64,000 nucleotides of DNA from Streptomyces novaecaesareae. Its GTDB lineage: Bacteria; Actinomycetota; Actinomycetes; Streptomycetales; Streptomycetaceae. How positions within the stretch are numbered: the stretch's first letter is position 1; every line of letters starts with the position of its first letter. The notes beneath the pieces are model-generated. The model saw nothing but the letters and a program-made list of their open reading frames with translations, searched no databases and was not told the DNA's origin. The position numbers and the translations under genes are program-made. Positions 8,521-17,959 of the stretch are shown here, piece by piece. Where the stretch lies: positions 21,036-85,035 of the forward strand of contig NZ_JNWQ01000023.1 of NCBI RefSeq assembly GCF_000716875.1. Direction: 5' to 3'.

Positions 8521-9468
8521 ATGTCTGACGACACCTCACTTCAGATCCCGTTCCGGTACCGCCGCAGTCCGCACGGCCCGTACGCCACCGCGATGCACCG
8601 CGACTGGCTGATCCGCCATCCACTGCTCCCCGACGTCGACCACCCCGGCTACGCGCACTGGGAGGTGGTGGACCTCGCCGCGCTCGGCTACCCGGACGCG
8701 GGCCCGGACGAACTCGCCCTGGCCGCCGACCTGATGGGCTTCTACTTCCTCTTCGACGACCAGTTCGACGGCCCGCTCGGCCGCCGCCCCTCCGAGGTCG
8801 CCCCGATCTGCGAGCGGCTGATCGCGGTCCTGCACGGAGCCCGCCCCGACCAGGGCTCCGCGGTCGAGACCGCCTTCGCCGACCTCTGGAACCGCAGCGC
8901 GCACGGCATGCCCGCACGCTGGCAGGCGCGCGCCGCCTACAACTGGGAGTACTACCTGGCCAGTCACCCGGCCGAGGCGGCCGGCCGGATCTCCACCCGA
9001 CCCCCCGACCGGGACGGCTACCTCGAACTCAGACGGGGCACCGCGGCGATGGAGACCATCTTCGACATGGTCGAGCGACTCGGCCATTTCGAGGTCCCCG
9101 CCGCCGTCCTGCACCACCCGGTGCTGCGTCAACTCCGCCAACTGGCCGCCGACATACCGTCACTCAGCAACGACGTGCGGTCCTTCCCGCTGGAGGCGCC
9201 GCGCGGGGACGTCAACAACCTGGTCATGATCGTCCAGCGCGAACGCCGCTGCACGGCCGAGGAGGCCTGCGCGGCGGTCATCGCGGAGGCCCAGCTGATG
9301 GTCGAGCGCTGCGCCGAACTCCAAGGCCGACTGCCCGACGTCTACCGCGAGTTGGGCCTGTCCAGGATCGAACGCACGATCGCCCAGCGGTACGCGGACG
9401 GGCTGCTCACCTGGCTGGCCGGCTACCTCAACTGGGAGGCCCGCACCGGCCGGTACCACTCCGTCTGA
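8521..9468 (+). CDS. class I terpene cyclase
   Basis: Predicted sesqui- or diterpene cyclase, 315 aa, which would ionise a linear prenyl diphosphate. The metal-binding aspartate motif is DDQFD at residues 79-83 after FYFLF, and the second metal motif is NDVRSFPLE at 217-225 (N, S and E in the NSE positions). The effector arginine region LELRRGTAAMETIFDMVE precedes it, and the C-terminal Arg-Tyr pair GRY is present. All catalytic residues appear intact. No P450 or oxidoreductase adjoins it, so it is a solo cyclase divergent from a giant regulator. I cannot assign the product; it is not evidently the two-domain geosmin synthase. Confidence 0.9.
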   Translation: MSDDTSLQIPFRYRRSPHGPYATAMHRDWLIRHPLLPDVDHPGYAHWEVVDLAALGYPDAGPDELALAADLMGFYFLFDDQFDGPLGRRPSEVAPICERLIAVLHGARPDQGSAVETAFADLWNRSAHGMPARWQARAAYNWEYYLASHPAEAAGRISTRPPDRDGYLELRRGTAAMETIFDMVERLGHFEVPAAVLHHPVLRQLRQLAADIPSLSNDVRSFPLEAPRGDVNNLVMIVQRERRCTAEEACAAVIAEAQLMVERCAELQGRLPDVYRELGLSRIERTIAQRYADGLLTWLAGYLNWEARTGRYHSV

Positions 9469-9483
9469 CGCCCGCCGCACGCC

Positions 9484-9592
9484 CGCGCAACCGGCCCGCG
9501 CAACCGGCCCGCACGGACGGCCGGCACGGACGGCCGGCACGGACGGCCGGCACGGACGGCCGGCACGGACGGCCGGCACGGACGGCCGGCCC
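9484..9592. repeat. 13-nt tandem repeat array
   Basis: About eight tandem 13-nt units. The later copies are GGACGGCCGGCAC, with five perfect units from 9515 to 9579 and a sixth with one change ending at 9592. The first units read CGCGCAACCGGCC, showing drift at the 5' edge. There are no spacers, so this is not CRISPR. It starts 15 nt after the terpene cyclase stop, and each unit contains the palindrome GGCCGGC (GCCGGC core), so the array could fold and act as a terminator. Confidence 0.9.
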
Positions 9593-9819
9593 GCCGGCGA
9601 CGACCGGAACGCGCACCCTCCGTACGGATCCGACGTACGGACCGTAGCCGCGCGCGCGTCCGACGGCTATCGTGCTCGACGGCGGGCGCCCCGACCGGGA
9701 GCCCGGCCTCTGTGCGTGTCCAGCCCCTCCCGCCGGGCCGCCCCCGACCGGGCGGTCCGGCGCGCCGCCCCGGCCCTCCCGCCGGACGGCGCCCGACGTC
9801 GCGAGGAGACACCAAGAGC
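9593..9819. other. intergenic region upstream of aldehyde dehydrogenase
   Basis: Between the repeat array and the dehydrogenase start I see no convincing gene. The imperfect inverted words CCGTACGG and TACGGACCGTA near 9618-9647 could be regulatory. GAGGAG at 9803-9808 is the ribosome binding site of the dehydrogenase and fixes its ATG at 9820. Confidence 0.4.
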
Positions 9820-11343
<1,524 letters not shown>

Positions 11344-11361
11344 GCCGGGCCCTGCGAAAGT

Positions 11362-11397
11362 GTGGAGCGGGAGACCGGTCCCGGTCTCCCGCTCCAC
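11362..11397 (+). terminator. hairpin terminator after aldehyde dehydrogenase
   Basis: A 17-bp perfect inverted repeat: GTGGAGCGGGAGACCGG at 11362-11378 pairs with 11381-11397, separated by TC. It lies 19 nt after the dehydrogenase stop. No T tract follows, as is common for streptomycete terminators. Confidence 0.8.
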
Positions 11398-11416
11398 CGC
11401 CACTCCCCGCGGCGGG

Positions 11417-11461
11417 CACTCGGGTCAAACCCACTCGGGTCAAACCCACTCGGGTCAAACC
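11417..11461. repeat. 15-nt tandem repeat, three copies
   Basis: CACTCGGGTCAAACC is present three times head to tail without mismatches. It sits between the dehydrogenase terminator and the start of the next plus-strand gene. Function unknown; it may be a replication-slippage product or a repeated protein-binding site. Confidence 0.9.
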
Positions 11462-11600
11462 ACGGGGCAAAACCACCCGTCTCAGGATCTAAGCACATGA
11501 ATCCTGCTATTTTTCCCGACGCGCCGCCGACATGCCCGGACAGACCCTGCGAACGCCCTAGAACAGGACTCCCCAACACCCTTCAACCCGGGAGTCCCGC

Positions 11601-11924
11601 ATGACCATCGCCGTCTCCAAGCTCTCCGACCCGGCCGTCCGCGACTTCGTCACCGCGATCAACGCGGGCGACCGCCAGGCCTTCCTCGCCCTGCTCACGC
11701 CGGACGCGACCATGTCCGACGACGGCTCCGACCGGGACCTACAGGACTGGATCGACCGGGAGATCTTCAGCTCCCACGGCCACATGGAGGTCCAGACCGA
11801 AGCGGACAGCGGCCGCGCACTGATCGCCAACTTCCGCAACGAGGCCTGGGGCGAGATGCGCACCGCCTGGCGCTTCACGGTCGACGGCGGGAAGATCAGT
11901 CGCTTCGACACCGGCCAGGCGTAG
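11601..11924 (+). CDS. NTF2-like / SnoaL-fold small protein
   Basis: A 107-aa cytoplasmic protein with the pattern of the NTF2-like cone fold: an N-terminal helix (DPAVRDFVTAINAGDRQAFLALLTPDATMSDDG), a central DWIDREIF segment, then alternating strands ending RTAWRFTVDGGKISRFDTGQA. Such proteins are either small enzymes or ligand-binding modules, and no catalytic residues can be named here. GGAG lies 11 nt before ATG 11601. It converges with the serine hydrolase, separated by 9 nt, so the two genes probably end at overlapping transcript ends. Confidence 0.7.
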   Translation: MTIAVSKLSDPAVRDFVTAINAGDRQAFLALLTPDATMSDDGSDRDLQDWIDREIFSSHGHMEVQTEADSGRALIANFRNEAWGEMRTAWRFTVDGGKISRFDTGQA

Positions 11925-11933
11925 CGCCCCGGC

Positions 11934-13154
11934 TCACGACAGCCCCAGGCACCCCCGCACCGCGCGGATCAGGTTCCGCGAGCGGATGTCCCCGGTCACG
12001 CCCGGCTGCATGCCGTTGGTGACGTAGCCGAAGCCCAGCCCCAGCTCCGGGTCGGCGAAGCCCAGCGAGCCGCCCCGGCCGGGGTGTCCGAAGCTCGCCG
12101 GGGAGGCCATCGGCGCGGTCGGGCCGTGTCGCCAGAAGCCCAGCCCGAAAGTGGAGTTGACGATCAGTACCCGGTCCGGCCCGCTGACCGCCGGCCCGGC
12201 CGCGCGGGTCAGCACCTCGGGTCCGAGCAGCGGCGGCAGCAGCGCGCCGGAGCCGTCCGGACGGTCCGCCGCGCCGATCAGCGCCGCGTAGAAGCGGGCC
12301 AGCGAACGGGCGGTGCCGATGCCACCGGCGCCGGGGATCTCGGCGGCCTGCACCGCCGGGTCGTTCATGTTCACCCCGGGGAGCACCGAGGCGAAGGCCC
12401 GCGCGGTCAGCGAGGACGGATCCTGGTAGGCGTCCCGGACGGACTGCTTGGGCCGCAGCCGCAGCCCGCTCGGGCCGGTCCGGGCCGCCTCCGGGGCGGG
12501 CAGGTCGACCAGCTTGCCGACCCGCGGCGCGGCCCCGGCCGGCAGCCCGATCCACAGGTCCAGCCCGAGCGGCCGGGCGATCTCCTCGGCGAAGTACTGC
12601 CCGATCGTCCGACCGCTCACCCGCCGCACCACCTCCCCGACCAACCAGCCGAAGGTGTACGGGTGGTAGCCGTGCGCCGTCCCCGGCTCCCAGGCGGGCG
12701 CCTGGGCGGCGACCGCGGCGACAGCGCGCTCCCAGGTGAGCACGTCCTCCAGCCGCAGCGGCACGTCCAGCGCGGGCACCCCGACCTGGTGCGAGAGCAG
12801 CCAGCGCACCGGCACCCCGCCCTTGCCCTCGGCGGCGAACTCCGGCCAGTACGAGGCCACCGGCGCGTCCAGGTCGAGCAGGCCGCGCTCGACGGCCAGC
12901 AGCGCGGCGGTCGCGGTCAGCCCCTTGGTCACCGAGCGCAGCACCTGCGCGGTGTCCGCCGTCCACGGCACCGCCGGCGCGGGCCGCCCGCCCACCTCGG
13001 GCCGGGCGTCACCGCCCCACAGGTCGACCACCTTGCGGCCGCGCACGTACAGCGCGAAGGCCGCGCCGAGCTCGCCGTACTCGACGAAGTTCCGCGCGAA
13101 GGCCGCCCGTACGGGCTCGAACCCCTCGGCCGTCTCGCCCCAGATCTCCACCAC
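11934..13154 (-). CDS. serine hydrolase, beta-lactamase / family VIII esterase type
   Basis: A 406-aa member of the class C beta-lactamase-like superfamily, probably an esterase or D-aminopeptidase-like hydrolase. The active-site S-x-x-K is SVTK in VLRSVTKGLTA near residue 86. The tyrosine region is HGYHPYTFGWLVGE near 165. The third motif reads FGHPGRGGSLGF near 375, the HPGxGG form typical of EstB-like esterases. No signal peptide is seen. I start at GTG 13154, with GGAGG about 10 nt upstream; GTG 13151 is equally possible. The longer open frame back to 13280 would overlap the divergent NUDIX gene. Confidence 0.8.
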   Translation of the reverse strand: MVEIWGETAEGFEPVRAAFARNFVEYGELGAAFALYVRGRKVVDLWGGDARPEVGGRPAPAVPWTADTAQVLRSVTKGLTATAALLAVERGLLDLDAPVASYWPEFAAEGKGGVPVRWLLSHQVGVPALDVPLRLEDVLTWERAVAAVAAQAPAWEPGTAHGYHPYTFGWLVGEVVRRVSGRTIGQYFAEEIARPLGLDLWIGLPAGAAPRVGKLVDLPAPEAARTGPSGLRLRPKQSVRDAYQDPSSLTARAFASVLPGVNMNDPAVQAAEIPGAGGIGTARSLARFYAALIGAADRPDGSGALLPPLLGPEVLTRAAGPAVSGPDRVLIVNSTFGLGFWRHGPTAPMASPASFGHPGRGGSLGFADPELGLGFGYVTNGMQPGVTGDIRSRNLIRAVRGCLGLS

Positions 13155-13272
13155 CGCGCGCCGCCTCCAGCCGTCCTGACCGTCATCGTCCGTCGTCCGT
13201 CGTCGTCCACCCGCGTTCGAAGGTCCGTGGAAATCCGTTCGAACCGAGCCCCGAAACCCTAACCTGTCCCTC

Positions 13273-13791
13273 ATGACCAACCCTGCCGAAGAGCTGCTGG
13301 ACGTCGTCGACGAACACGACCGGGTGATCGGGACCGCCCTGCGCGGCGAGGTCTACCGGCGCGGCCTGATCCACCGCTGCGTCTTCGTCCTGGTCCGCGA
13401 CCCGGCCGGGCGGATCTTCGTGCACCGCCGCACCGACACCAAGCTGTTCGCCCCCGGCGCCTACGACATGTTCGTCGGCGGCGTGGTCGGCTCCGGCGAG
13501 AGCTACGCCGAGGCCTCCGTCCGCGAGGCCGAGGAGGAGCTCGGCGTCCACGGCATCGTCCCGCGCCCGCTGTTCAAGTTCCTCTTCCGGGAGCCGGACA
13601 ACGGCAAGCTCTCCTGGTGGTGCGACATGTACGAGGCGGAGTGGGACGGCCCGGTCGCCCCGCAGGAGTCCGAGATCGCCTGGCACGCCTGGCTCGCCCC
13701 CGACGAACTCGCCGAGCGCGTCACCCGCGACACCTTCGTCCCTGACGGCCTCGACGCCTACCGCCGCTACCTGGACTTCCGGGCCGCATAG
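13273..13791 (+). CDS. NUDIX hydrolase
   Basis: Predicted to cleave a nucleoside-diphosphate-linked or other pyrophosphate substrate, 172 aa. The complete Nudix box is visible at about residues 73-96: GGVVGSGESYAEASVREAEE, followed by ELGV. The N-terminus ELLDVVDEHDRVIGTALRGE and the downstream FRREPDNG-like segment with WWCDMYEAEWDGP resemble the YfcD/isopentenyl-isomerase-like branch, but the isomerase active-site cysteine loop of true Idi is absent. A real idi lies at 51637. The gene is divergent from the serine hydrolase with 118 nt between starts. Confidence 0.85.
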   Translation: MTNPAEELLDVVDEHDRVIGTALRGEVYRRGLIHRCVFVLVRDPAGRIFVHRRTDTKLFAPGAYDMFVGGVVGSGESYAEASVREAEEELGVHGIVPRPLFKFLFREPDNGKLSWWCDMYEAEWDGPVAPQESEIAWHAWLAPDELAERVTRDTFVPDGLDAYRRYLDFRAA

Positions 13792-13885
13792 GGCGTACAG
13801 CCCGCCTGCGGCCCGGGCCCTACGGGCCGTACGGCCTGTTCAGGCCGCATGGGCCGCCGGGCGACCGCCGGATAGGCTGGCGCGC

Positions 13886-14707
13886 ATGGCCTCCCGCACG
13901 CCGTCCCCGACGGCCGACCGCGCAGCACGGACCTCCGCACCCGACCGGGCGGCGGCGGGTGAGCGGCCGCGCCGACGGCTGAGCGTGGACGAACGGCGGG
14001 AGCAGCTGATCGCGGTCGCTCTGGAGCTGTTCAGCCGGCGCCCGCCGGAGGAGGTGTCGATCGACGACATCGCCGCCGCCGCGGGCGCCTCCCGGCCGCT
14101 CGTCTACCACTACTTCCCCGGCAAGCAGGCGCTGTACGAGGAGTCGCTGCGGCGGGCCGGGCAGGAGCTGTCGGCCCGCTTCGAGGAGCCCATGGAGGGG
14201 CCGCTGTCGGAGCGGCTGTACCGGGTGATGGGCCGCTACCTGGACTTCGTGCACAGCCACGGACCGGGCTTCGCCGCACTGCTGCGGGGCGGCTCGGTGG
14301 CGGCCAGCGCGGGCACCTCGGCGGTGATCGACGACGTGCGCCGGGCCGCCCAGGAACAGATCCTGGCCCATCTGGCCGTCCCCACGCCCAGCCCCGGGCT
14401 GCGGCTGACCGTCCGGGCCTGGATCGCCAACGCCGAGATCACCTCGCTGGAGTGGCTGGGCGAGCGCTCGGTGCCGCTGGAGGAGCTGCAGTTGCACCTG
14501 GTGCAGGAGTTCGTCGCGGCGCTCACCCTCACCGCCGCCCGGGAGCCGGCGCTCGCCGCGGAACTGGCCTCCTTCTTCGCGGACGAGCACCCGCAGGGGC
14601 CGACCGGGCGCCTGGTACGGGACCTCGCCGGGCTGTTCGCCGTCCCGGGGATCCTCGACGCGGTCACCGCGCTCGCCGCCGAATCCACGGACGAACCGTC
14701 CCCGTAG
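13886..14707 (+). CDS. TetR family transcriptional regulator
   Basis: A 273-aa repressor-type regulator. A 30-residue Ala/Pro/Arg-rich tail precedes the helix-turn-helix domain RREQLIAVALELFSRRPPEE, then VSIDDIAAAAGASRPLVYHY and FPGKQALYEES (about residues 37-85). The ligand-binding C-terminal part is all-helical with no recognisable effector signature. It follows the NUDIX gene by 94 nt on the same strand. The gap contains GGCCCTACGGGCC-type hairpin sequence, so it may have its own promoter. Target genes cannot be told from position. Confidence 0.85.
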   Translation: MASRTPSPTADRAARTSAPDRAAAGERPRRRLSVDERREQLIAVALELFSRRPPEEVSIDDIAAAAGASRPLVYHYFPGKQALYEESLRRAGQELSARFEEPMEGPLSERLYRVMGRYLDFVHSHGPGFAALLRGGSVAASAGTSAVIDDVRRAAQEQILAHLAVPTPSPGLRLTVRAWIANAEITSLEWLGERSVPLEELQLHLVQEFVAALTLTAAREPALAAELASFFADEHPQGPTGRLVRDLAGLFAVPGILDAVTALAAESTDEPSP

Positions 14708-14734
14708 GCCACCGAAGTGCCGGTACGGCGCCGG

Positions 14735-14764
14735 GCCCAGCCGTGCCCAGCCGTGCCCAGCCGT
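14735..14764. repeat. 10-nt tandem repeat, three copies
   Basis: GCCCAGCCGT three times in a row, followed by a partial GCCCA. It lies 28 nt downstream of the TetR gene stop. Confidence 0.85.
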
Positions 14765-14960
14765 GCCCACGGCGGTGCTCACGGCGGAGTCCTCGGTGGG
14801 GCGGCCCGATCGCCCGAGTGATCATCGGGTCATCCTGCGGTTCGGTCAGGACGGTGGCCTCTGATAGGAATGGGCGGGGATCTGACGGCACGCCGCCACG
14901 GCGCGCCCGGTCCCACCCGAACCACCGACAGCAGACGGAGCAGAGCGGGGGGCTCACCAG

Positions 14961-16808
14961 TTGACCCAGGACGTCCAGTTCAGCGCGGAGGCCAACCCCT
15001 TCGCGGCAGCCGAGCAGGTCTGCGCGACCCTCGGCACGCTCACCGACGCCCTCTTCGACGAGCACACCTCGCGCCACCCGGCGGCCTCGCTGAGCGCCCC
15101 ACGCCTGGCCGGGCACCCCGCCGCCGAGGCGCTGTTCGGCCTGCCGCTCGCCCCCAACGGACCGGTGCACACCGCGCTCGACCGGCTCGGCACGGTGATC
15201 ACCGCCGGGACCGCCCGTCCGGGCACCGGCGCGCCGGTCGCCGAACGGGTGATCACCGCCCTGCAGGCCCGCTACGGCGGCGGAGCGGTGCGCGGCGCCA
15301 TCGCCGACCGGGGCACCACCTCGGCCGCGCTGTTCCAGCTTCCGGTCACCGGCGAGTTCGCCGACGCCAAGCTGCGCCCGCCGTTCGCCCCCGCACTGGC
15401 CGCGCTGGCGGCCGGGCAGCAGACCCGGCAGCCGGTCGAACTGCCCACCGGCGCGGGCGCCGAGGTCCGGCTGGTCGTCCCTACCGGCTTCCACCCGCTG
15501 ACCTCCCCGGGCGGGCCCCCGGGAGTCTCCGCCCGTACCGTGCCCCCGCTGCGGGCCGACACGGACCTGACCGACGCGGACCGGACCGACGGTGCCTCCC
15601 CCGCCACCGTGGCCGCGGCCGAAGAGCTGACCGGGCACCTGGCCGAGGTCGCCGAGGAACTGTTCAGCGCCACCGGCCGCGAACCGCGCCGCGACTTCGC
15701 GGTGATCTCCGCCACCCTGGCCGACCTGATCCACGACGCGGGCGTCGTGTACGCGGGCGTCTGCGCCCTGGAGCTGGACGGCCGTAGCTCGGACGCCGCC
15801 CTCGTCGTCTCGCTCGCCCCTCACCCGCTGCCGATCACCGCGCTCGCCACCGAGCTGGCCACCGTCCGACGGCACGCCGAGGTGTGGACGGTCCTGCTGC
15901 CGGCCGGCCCGGCCGCCGTCCTGGTCGAGGGGCGGACCGTCCCGGTGCCCGGGCCACTGGCCGCCGACGGGCAGCGGCGCTGGGTCGTCACCTCCGCCGT
16001 CCAGGCCTTCGTCCCGCTGCCCGACGGCGGAACGGTGCTGTGCGCGCAGCTGTCCACGGCCCGGCCGGAGGACTGGGAGCTGTACACCGAGGCCTTCGCG
16101 GAGCTGCTGAAGAGCATCCAGTTCGGCTGGGACGGCGAGCCCGCCCCGGTGGTGCCCGCCCCGGCGCCGGCTCCGGCTTTCACGACCGCTCCCGCCCCCG
16201 TCGAAGCGGACGCCGAGAAGGGCGCCGTGAAGGAGGCGGAGCGGGAGGCGAAGGACGAGGCGGAGGAGGAGCCGGACGAGGTACCGGTGCACCTGCGCGG
16301 TACCCCGGTACGGGTGCCGCCTGCGGACTTCAACCCGTTCGCCCCGGTCTCCGAGCAGCCCGCCGTCGAGGCCGCGGCGGCCGAGGAGCAGTCGCCGCAC
16401 AAGGGCACGCCGGTCATGGTCCCGCCGCCGGACTTCAACCCCTTCGCCATGCCGGACCTCCCGTCCACGCCGGCCGAGCAGCCGAGCACGGCGCCCGCGG
16501 CCGCCGACCCGTTCGGCACCACGGTCTCGGCCGAGCAGAAGAACGACCCGTTCGGCACCACCGTCACCCCACAGGGCCCGGCCGTCCCCCCGCCGCCCTC
16601 GACCCCGCCCGTCATCCCGGCACCGGCACCGGCCGCCGCGACGGAGACCGCGGGCGAGCAGGAGTCGCCGCGCAAGGGCACGCCGGTCATGGTCCCGCCG
16701 CCGGACTTCAACCCCTTCGCCATGCCGGAGCTCCCGTCCACGCCGGCCGAGCAGCCGGAGGCCGGGGCGGAGACGGAGGCGGCACCGGAGCACCGCCCGT
16801 TCGGGTAA
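14961..16808 (+). CDS. unrecognised protein with proline-rich repeats
   Basis: I do not recognise this 615-aa protein. It starts at TTG 14961, behind GCGGGGGG. Residues 1-395 are a mixed globular part without membrane segments; residues 270-385 contain regularly spaced strands (AALVVSLAPHPLPITALA, AEVWTVLLPAGPAAVLVEG). From about residue 396 a flexible Pro/Ala/Glu-rich tail carries three copies of G-T-P-V-x-V-P-P-x-D-F-N-P-F-A (near 446, 480 and 571) and two DPFGTTV copies. There is no secretion signal. The tail resembles a linear-motif scaffold for a partner protein. Two repeat copies are almost identical in DNA. It stands alone between TetR and a convergent methyltransferase-like gene. Confidence 0.75.
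   Translation: MTQDVQFSAEANPFAAAEQVCATLGTLTDALFDEHTSRHPAASLSAPRLAGHPAAEALFGLPLAPNGPVHTALDRLGTVITAGTARPGTGAPVAERVITALQARYGGGAVRGAIADRGTTSAALFQLPVTGEFADAKLRPPFAPALAALAAGQQTRQPVELPTGAGAEVRLVVPTGFHPLTSPGGPPGVSARTVPPLRADTDLTDADRTDGASPATVAAAEELTGHLAEVAEELFSATGREPRRDFAVISATLADLIHDAGVVYAGVCALELDGRSSDAALVVSLAPHPLPITALATELATVRRHAEVWTVLLPAGPAAVLVEGRTVPVPGPLAADGQRRWVVTSAVQAFVPLPDGGTVLCAQLSTARPEDWELYTEAFAELLKSIQFGWDGEPAPVVPAPAPAPAFTTAPAPVEADAEKGAVKEAEREAKDEAEEEPDEVPVHLRGTPVRVPPADFNPFAPVSEQPAVEAAAAEEQSPHKGTPVMVPPPDFNPFAMPDLPSTPAEQPSTAPAAADPFGTTVSAEQKNDPFGTTVTPQGPAVPPPPSTPPVIPAPAPAAATETAGEQESPRKGTPVMVPPPDFNPFAMPELPSTPAEQPEAGAETEAAPEHRPFG
16401..16757. repeat. pair of 84-nt near-identical direct repeats
   Basis: Blocks 16401-16484 and 16674-16757 match at 83 of 84 bases by eye; the one difference changes GAC to GAG. 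Both encode the KGTPVMVPPPDFNPFAMP unit of the proline-rich tail. Such identity in a coding repeat implies recent duplication or gene conversion. Confidence 0.9.
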
Positions 16809-16904
16809 CAGATGACGGCTGACAGGTAACAGATTTCAGATTTCGTTCGCTGAAATCCGTCAGCTGAAATCTGTCATCTGTTACCTGTCACCCGTCAGCC
16901 GTCG
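16806..16904. terminator. nested inverted repeats after the proline-rich protein
   Basis: A dense set of inverted words that starts on the stop codon. GTAACAGATGAC (16806-16817) pairs with 16874-16885, GACAGGTAACAG (16822-16833) with 16879-16890, CAGATTTCAG (16831-16840) with 16865-16874, and GACGGCTGAC (16815-16824) with 16895-16904. Some pairings exclude others, so more than one fold is possible. Lower GC than the surroundings. The likely role is termination between convergent genes. Confidence 0.7.
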
Positions 16905-17080
16905 ACCGCCGGCTGTCACCCGCCACGCGACCGCGCCGCGACCGCCAGTGCGATGGCGGTCTGGGGGTTTCCGCTCTCAGTCACCGGCCGTTACCGTCCG
17001 CCCGACCCTCAACTGCCCCCGGGGAGAGGCCCGATGGGGCGATCACCGCCAACCACCCGGCACGACGGCCGAGTTCACCC

Positions 17081-17791
17081 TCAGCCCGCGCGTCGCGCCA
17101 GGTGCACCACGTCCGGCACCCCGCGCGACACCGGGATCTCGTGCGTCACCACATCCGAGAACCCCGCCGCCCGCAGCGCCTCCTCGAAGGCCGACGACGG
17201 CTGCGCGCTCCACACCGCCAGCACGCCGCCCGGCCGCAGCCGGTGCCAGAGCACCGCGAGCCCGTCCGCGCCGTACAGCCCGTTGTTGGAGTCGGTGACC
17301 GTCCAGTCCGGCCCGTTGTCGATGTCCAGGCACAGCGCGTCGTAGCGCTCGCCGTCCGCCGCCGCGAGGTACTCCAGCAGGTCGGTGTGGAGCACCGCGA
17401 CCCGCTCGTCGTCGAGCGCACCGCCCGAGAAGGCGCCGAGCGGGCCGTTCCGGTGCCAGTCGATGATCGCGGTCTCCCGCTCGACGATGGCGATCCGCCC
17501 CCAGCACGACTCGGCCACCGCGTACGCCAGCGAGAAGCCGACCCCGAGGCCGCCGATCAGCACCGACGGCCGGTCGACCCGCCCGCCGGTGCGGTTCAGC
17601 TCGTCCAGCGCCGCCTGGATCAGCAGCCGCTCCGAGCGTCCGTCGGCGGTGTCCATGAGGAAGCAGCCGTTGGCGATGATCTCGAAGTGCCGACCGCGCT
17701 GTCGCAGCACCACCTCGCCGAACGGTCCTTCCCGTCGGTCGAGCGTGACGACGGCCTCGTGGCCGTCCCGCTCGGGCAGTGCGGTGGTCAT
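17081..17791 (-). CDS. spermidine-synthase-like protein
   Basis: A 236-aa Rossmann-fold protein of the spermidine synthase/SAM-methyltransferase group. The glycine-rich nucleotide loop is VLIGGLGVGFSLAYAV near residues 80-95, preceded by the family stretch FEIIANGCFLMDTADGRSE. The acidic position DALCLDIDNGPDW lies near 150. The polyamine-site residues of true SpeE are not clearly conserved, and no partner decarboxylase is nearby, so it may be a diverged orphan rather than a polyamine enzyme. It is monocistronic: the stretch upstream (17801-17870) is a tandem repeat, and the gene converges on the proline-rich protein. Confidence 0.75.
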   Translation of the reverse strand: MTTALPERDGHEAVVTLDRREGPFGEVVLRQRGRHFEIIANGCFLMDTADGRSERLLIQAALDELNRTGGRVDRPSVLIGGLGVGFSLAYAVAESCWGRIAIVERETAIIDWHRNGPLGAFSGGALDDERVAVLHTDLLEYLAAADGERYDALCLDIDNGPDWTVTDSNNGLYGADGLAVLWHRLRPGGVLAVWSAQPSSAFEEALRAAGFSDVVTHEIPVSRGVPDVVHLARRAG

Positions 17792-17800
17792 CCGTCCTCC

Positions 17801-17870
17801 TGGCGGACTCGGGCGAACTCAGGCGAACCCGCGTGAGCTCGAACGAACTCTGGCGAACTCCGGCGAACCC
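17801..17870. repeat. 10-nt degenerate tandem repeat, seven units
   Basis: Seven consecutive 10-nt units related to GGGCGAACTC (for example TGGCGGACTC, GGGCGAACTC, AGGCGAACCC, GAACGAACTC, TGGCGAACTC). It starts 10 nt upstream of the spermidine-synthase-like start, so it overlaps that gene's leader or promoter. Confidence 0.8.
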
Positions 17871-17959
17871 GCCTGCCGAACCGCCCCGGTACGAGCACCG
17901 GACCGTCCCGGTGCGGACGAGTACCCGCCCGACAATAGCCGAGTCCGCACCCGCTCCCG

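Noticed and set aside
9484..9592. Possible CRISPR array
   Set aside because: The units are directly adjacent without unique spacers, and no cas genes are present.
12929..13280. Longer N-terminus for the serine hydrolase
   Set aside because: It would overlap the divergent NUDIX start; GGAGG before GTG 13154 fits better.
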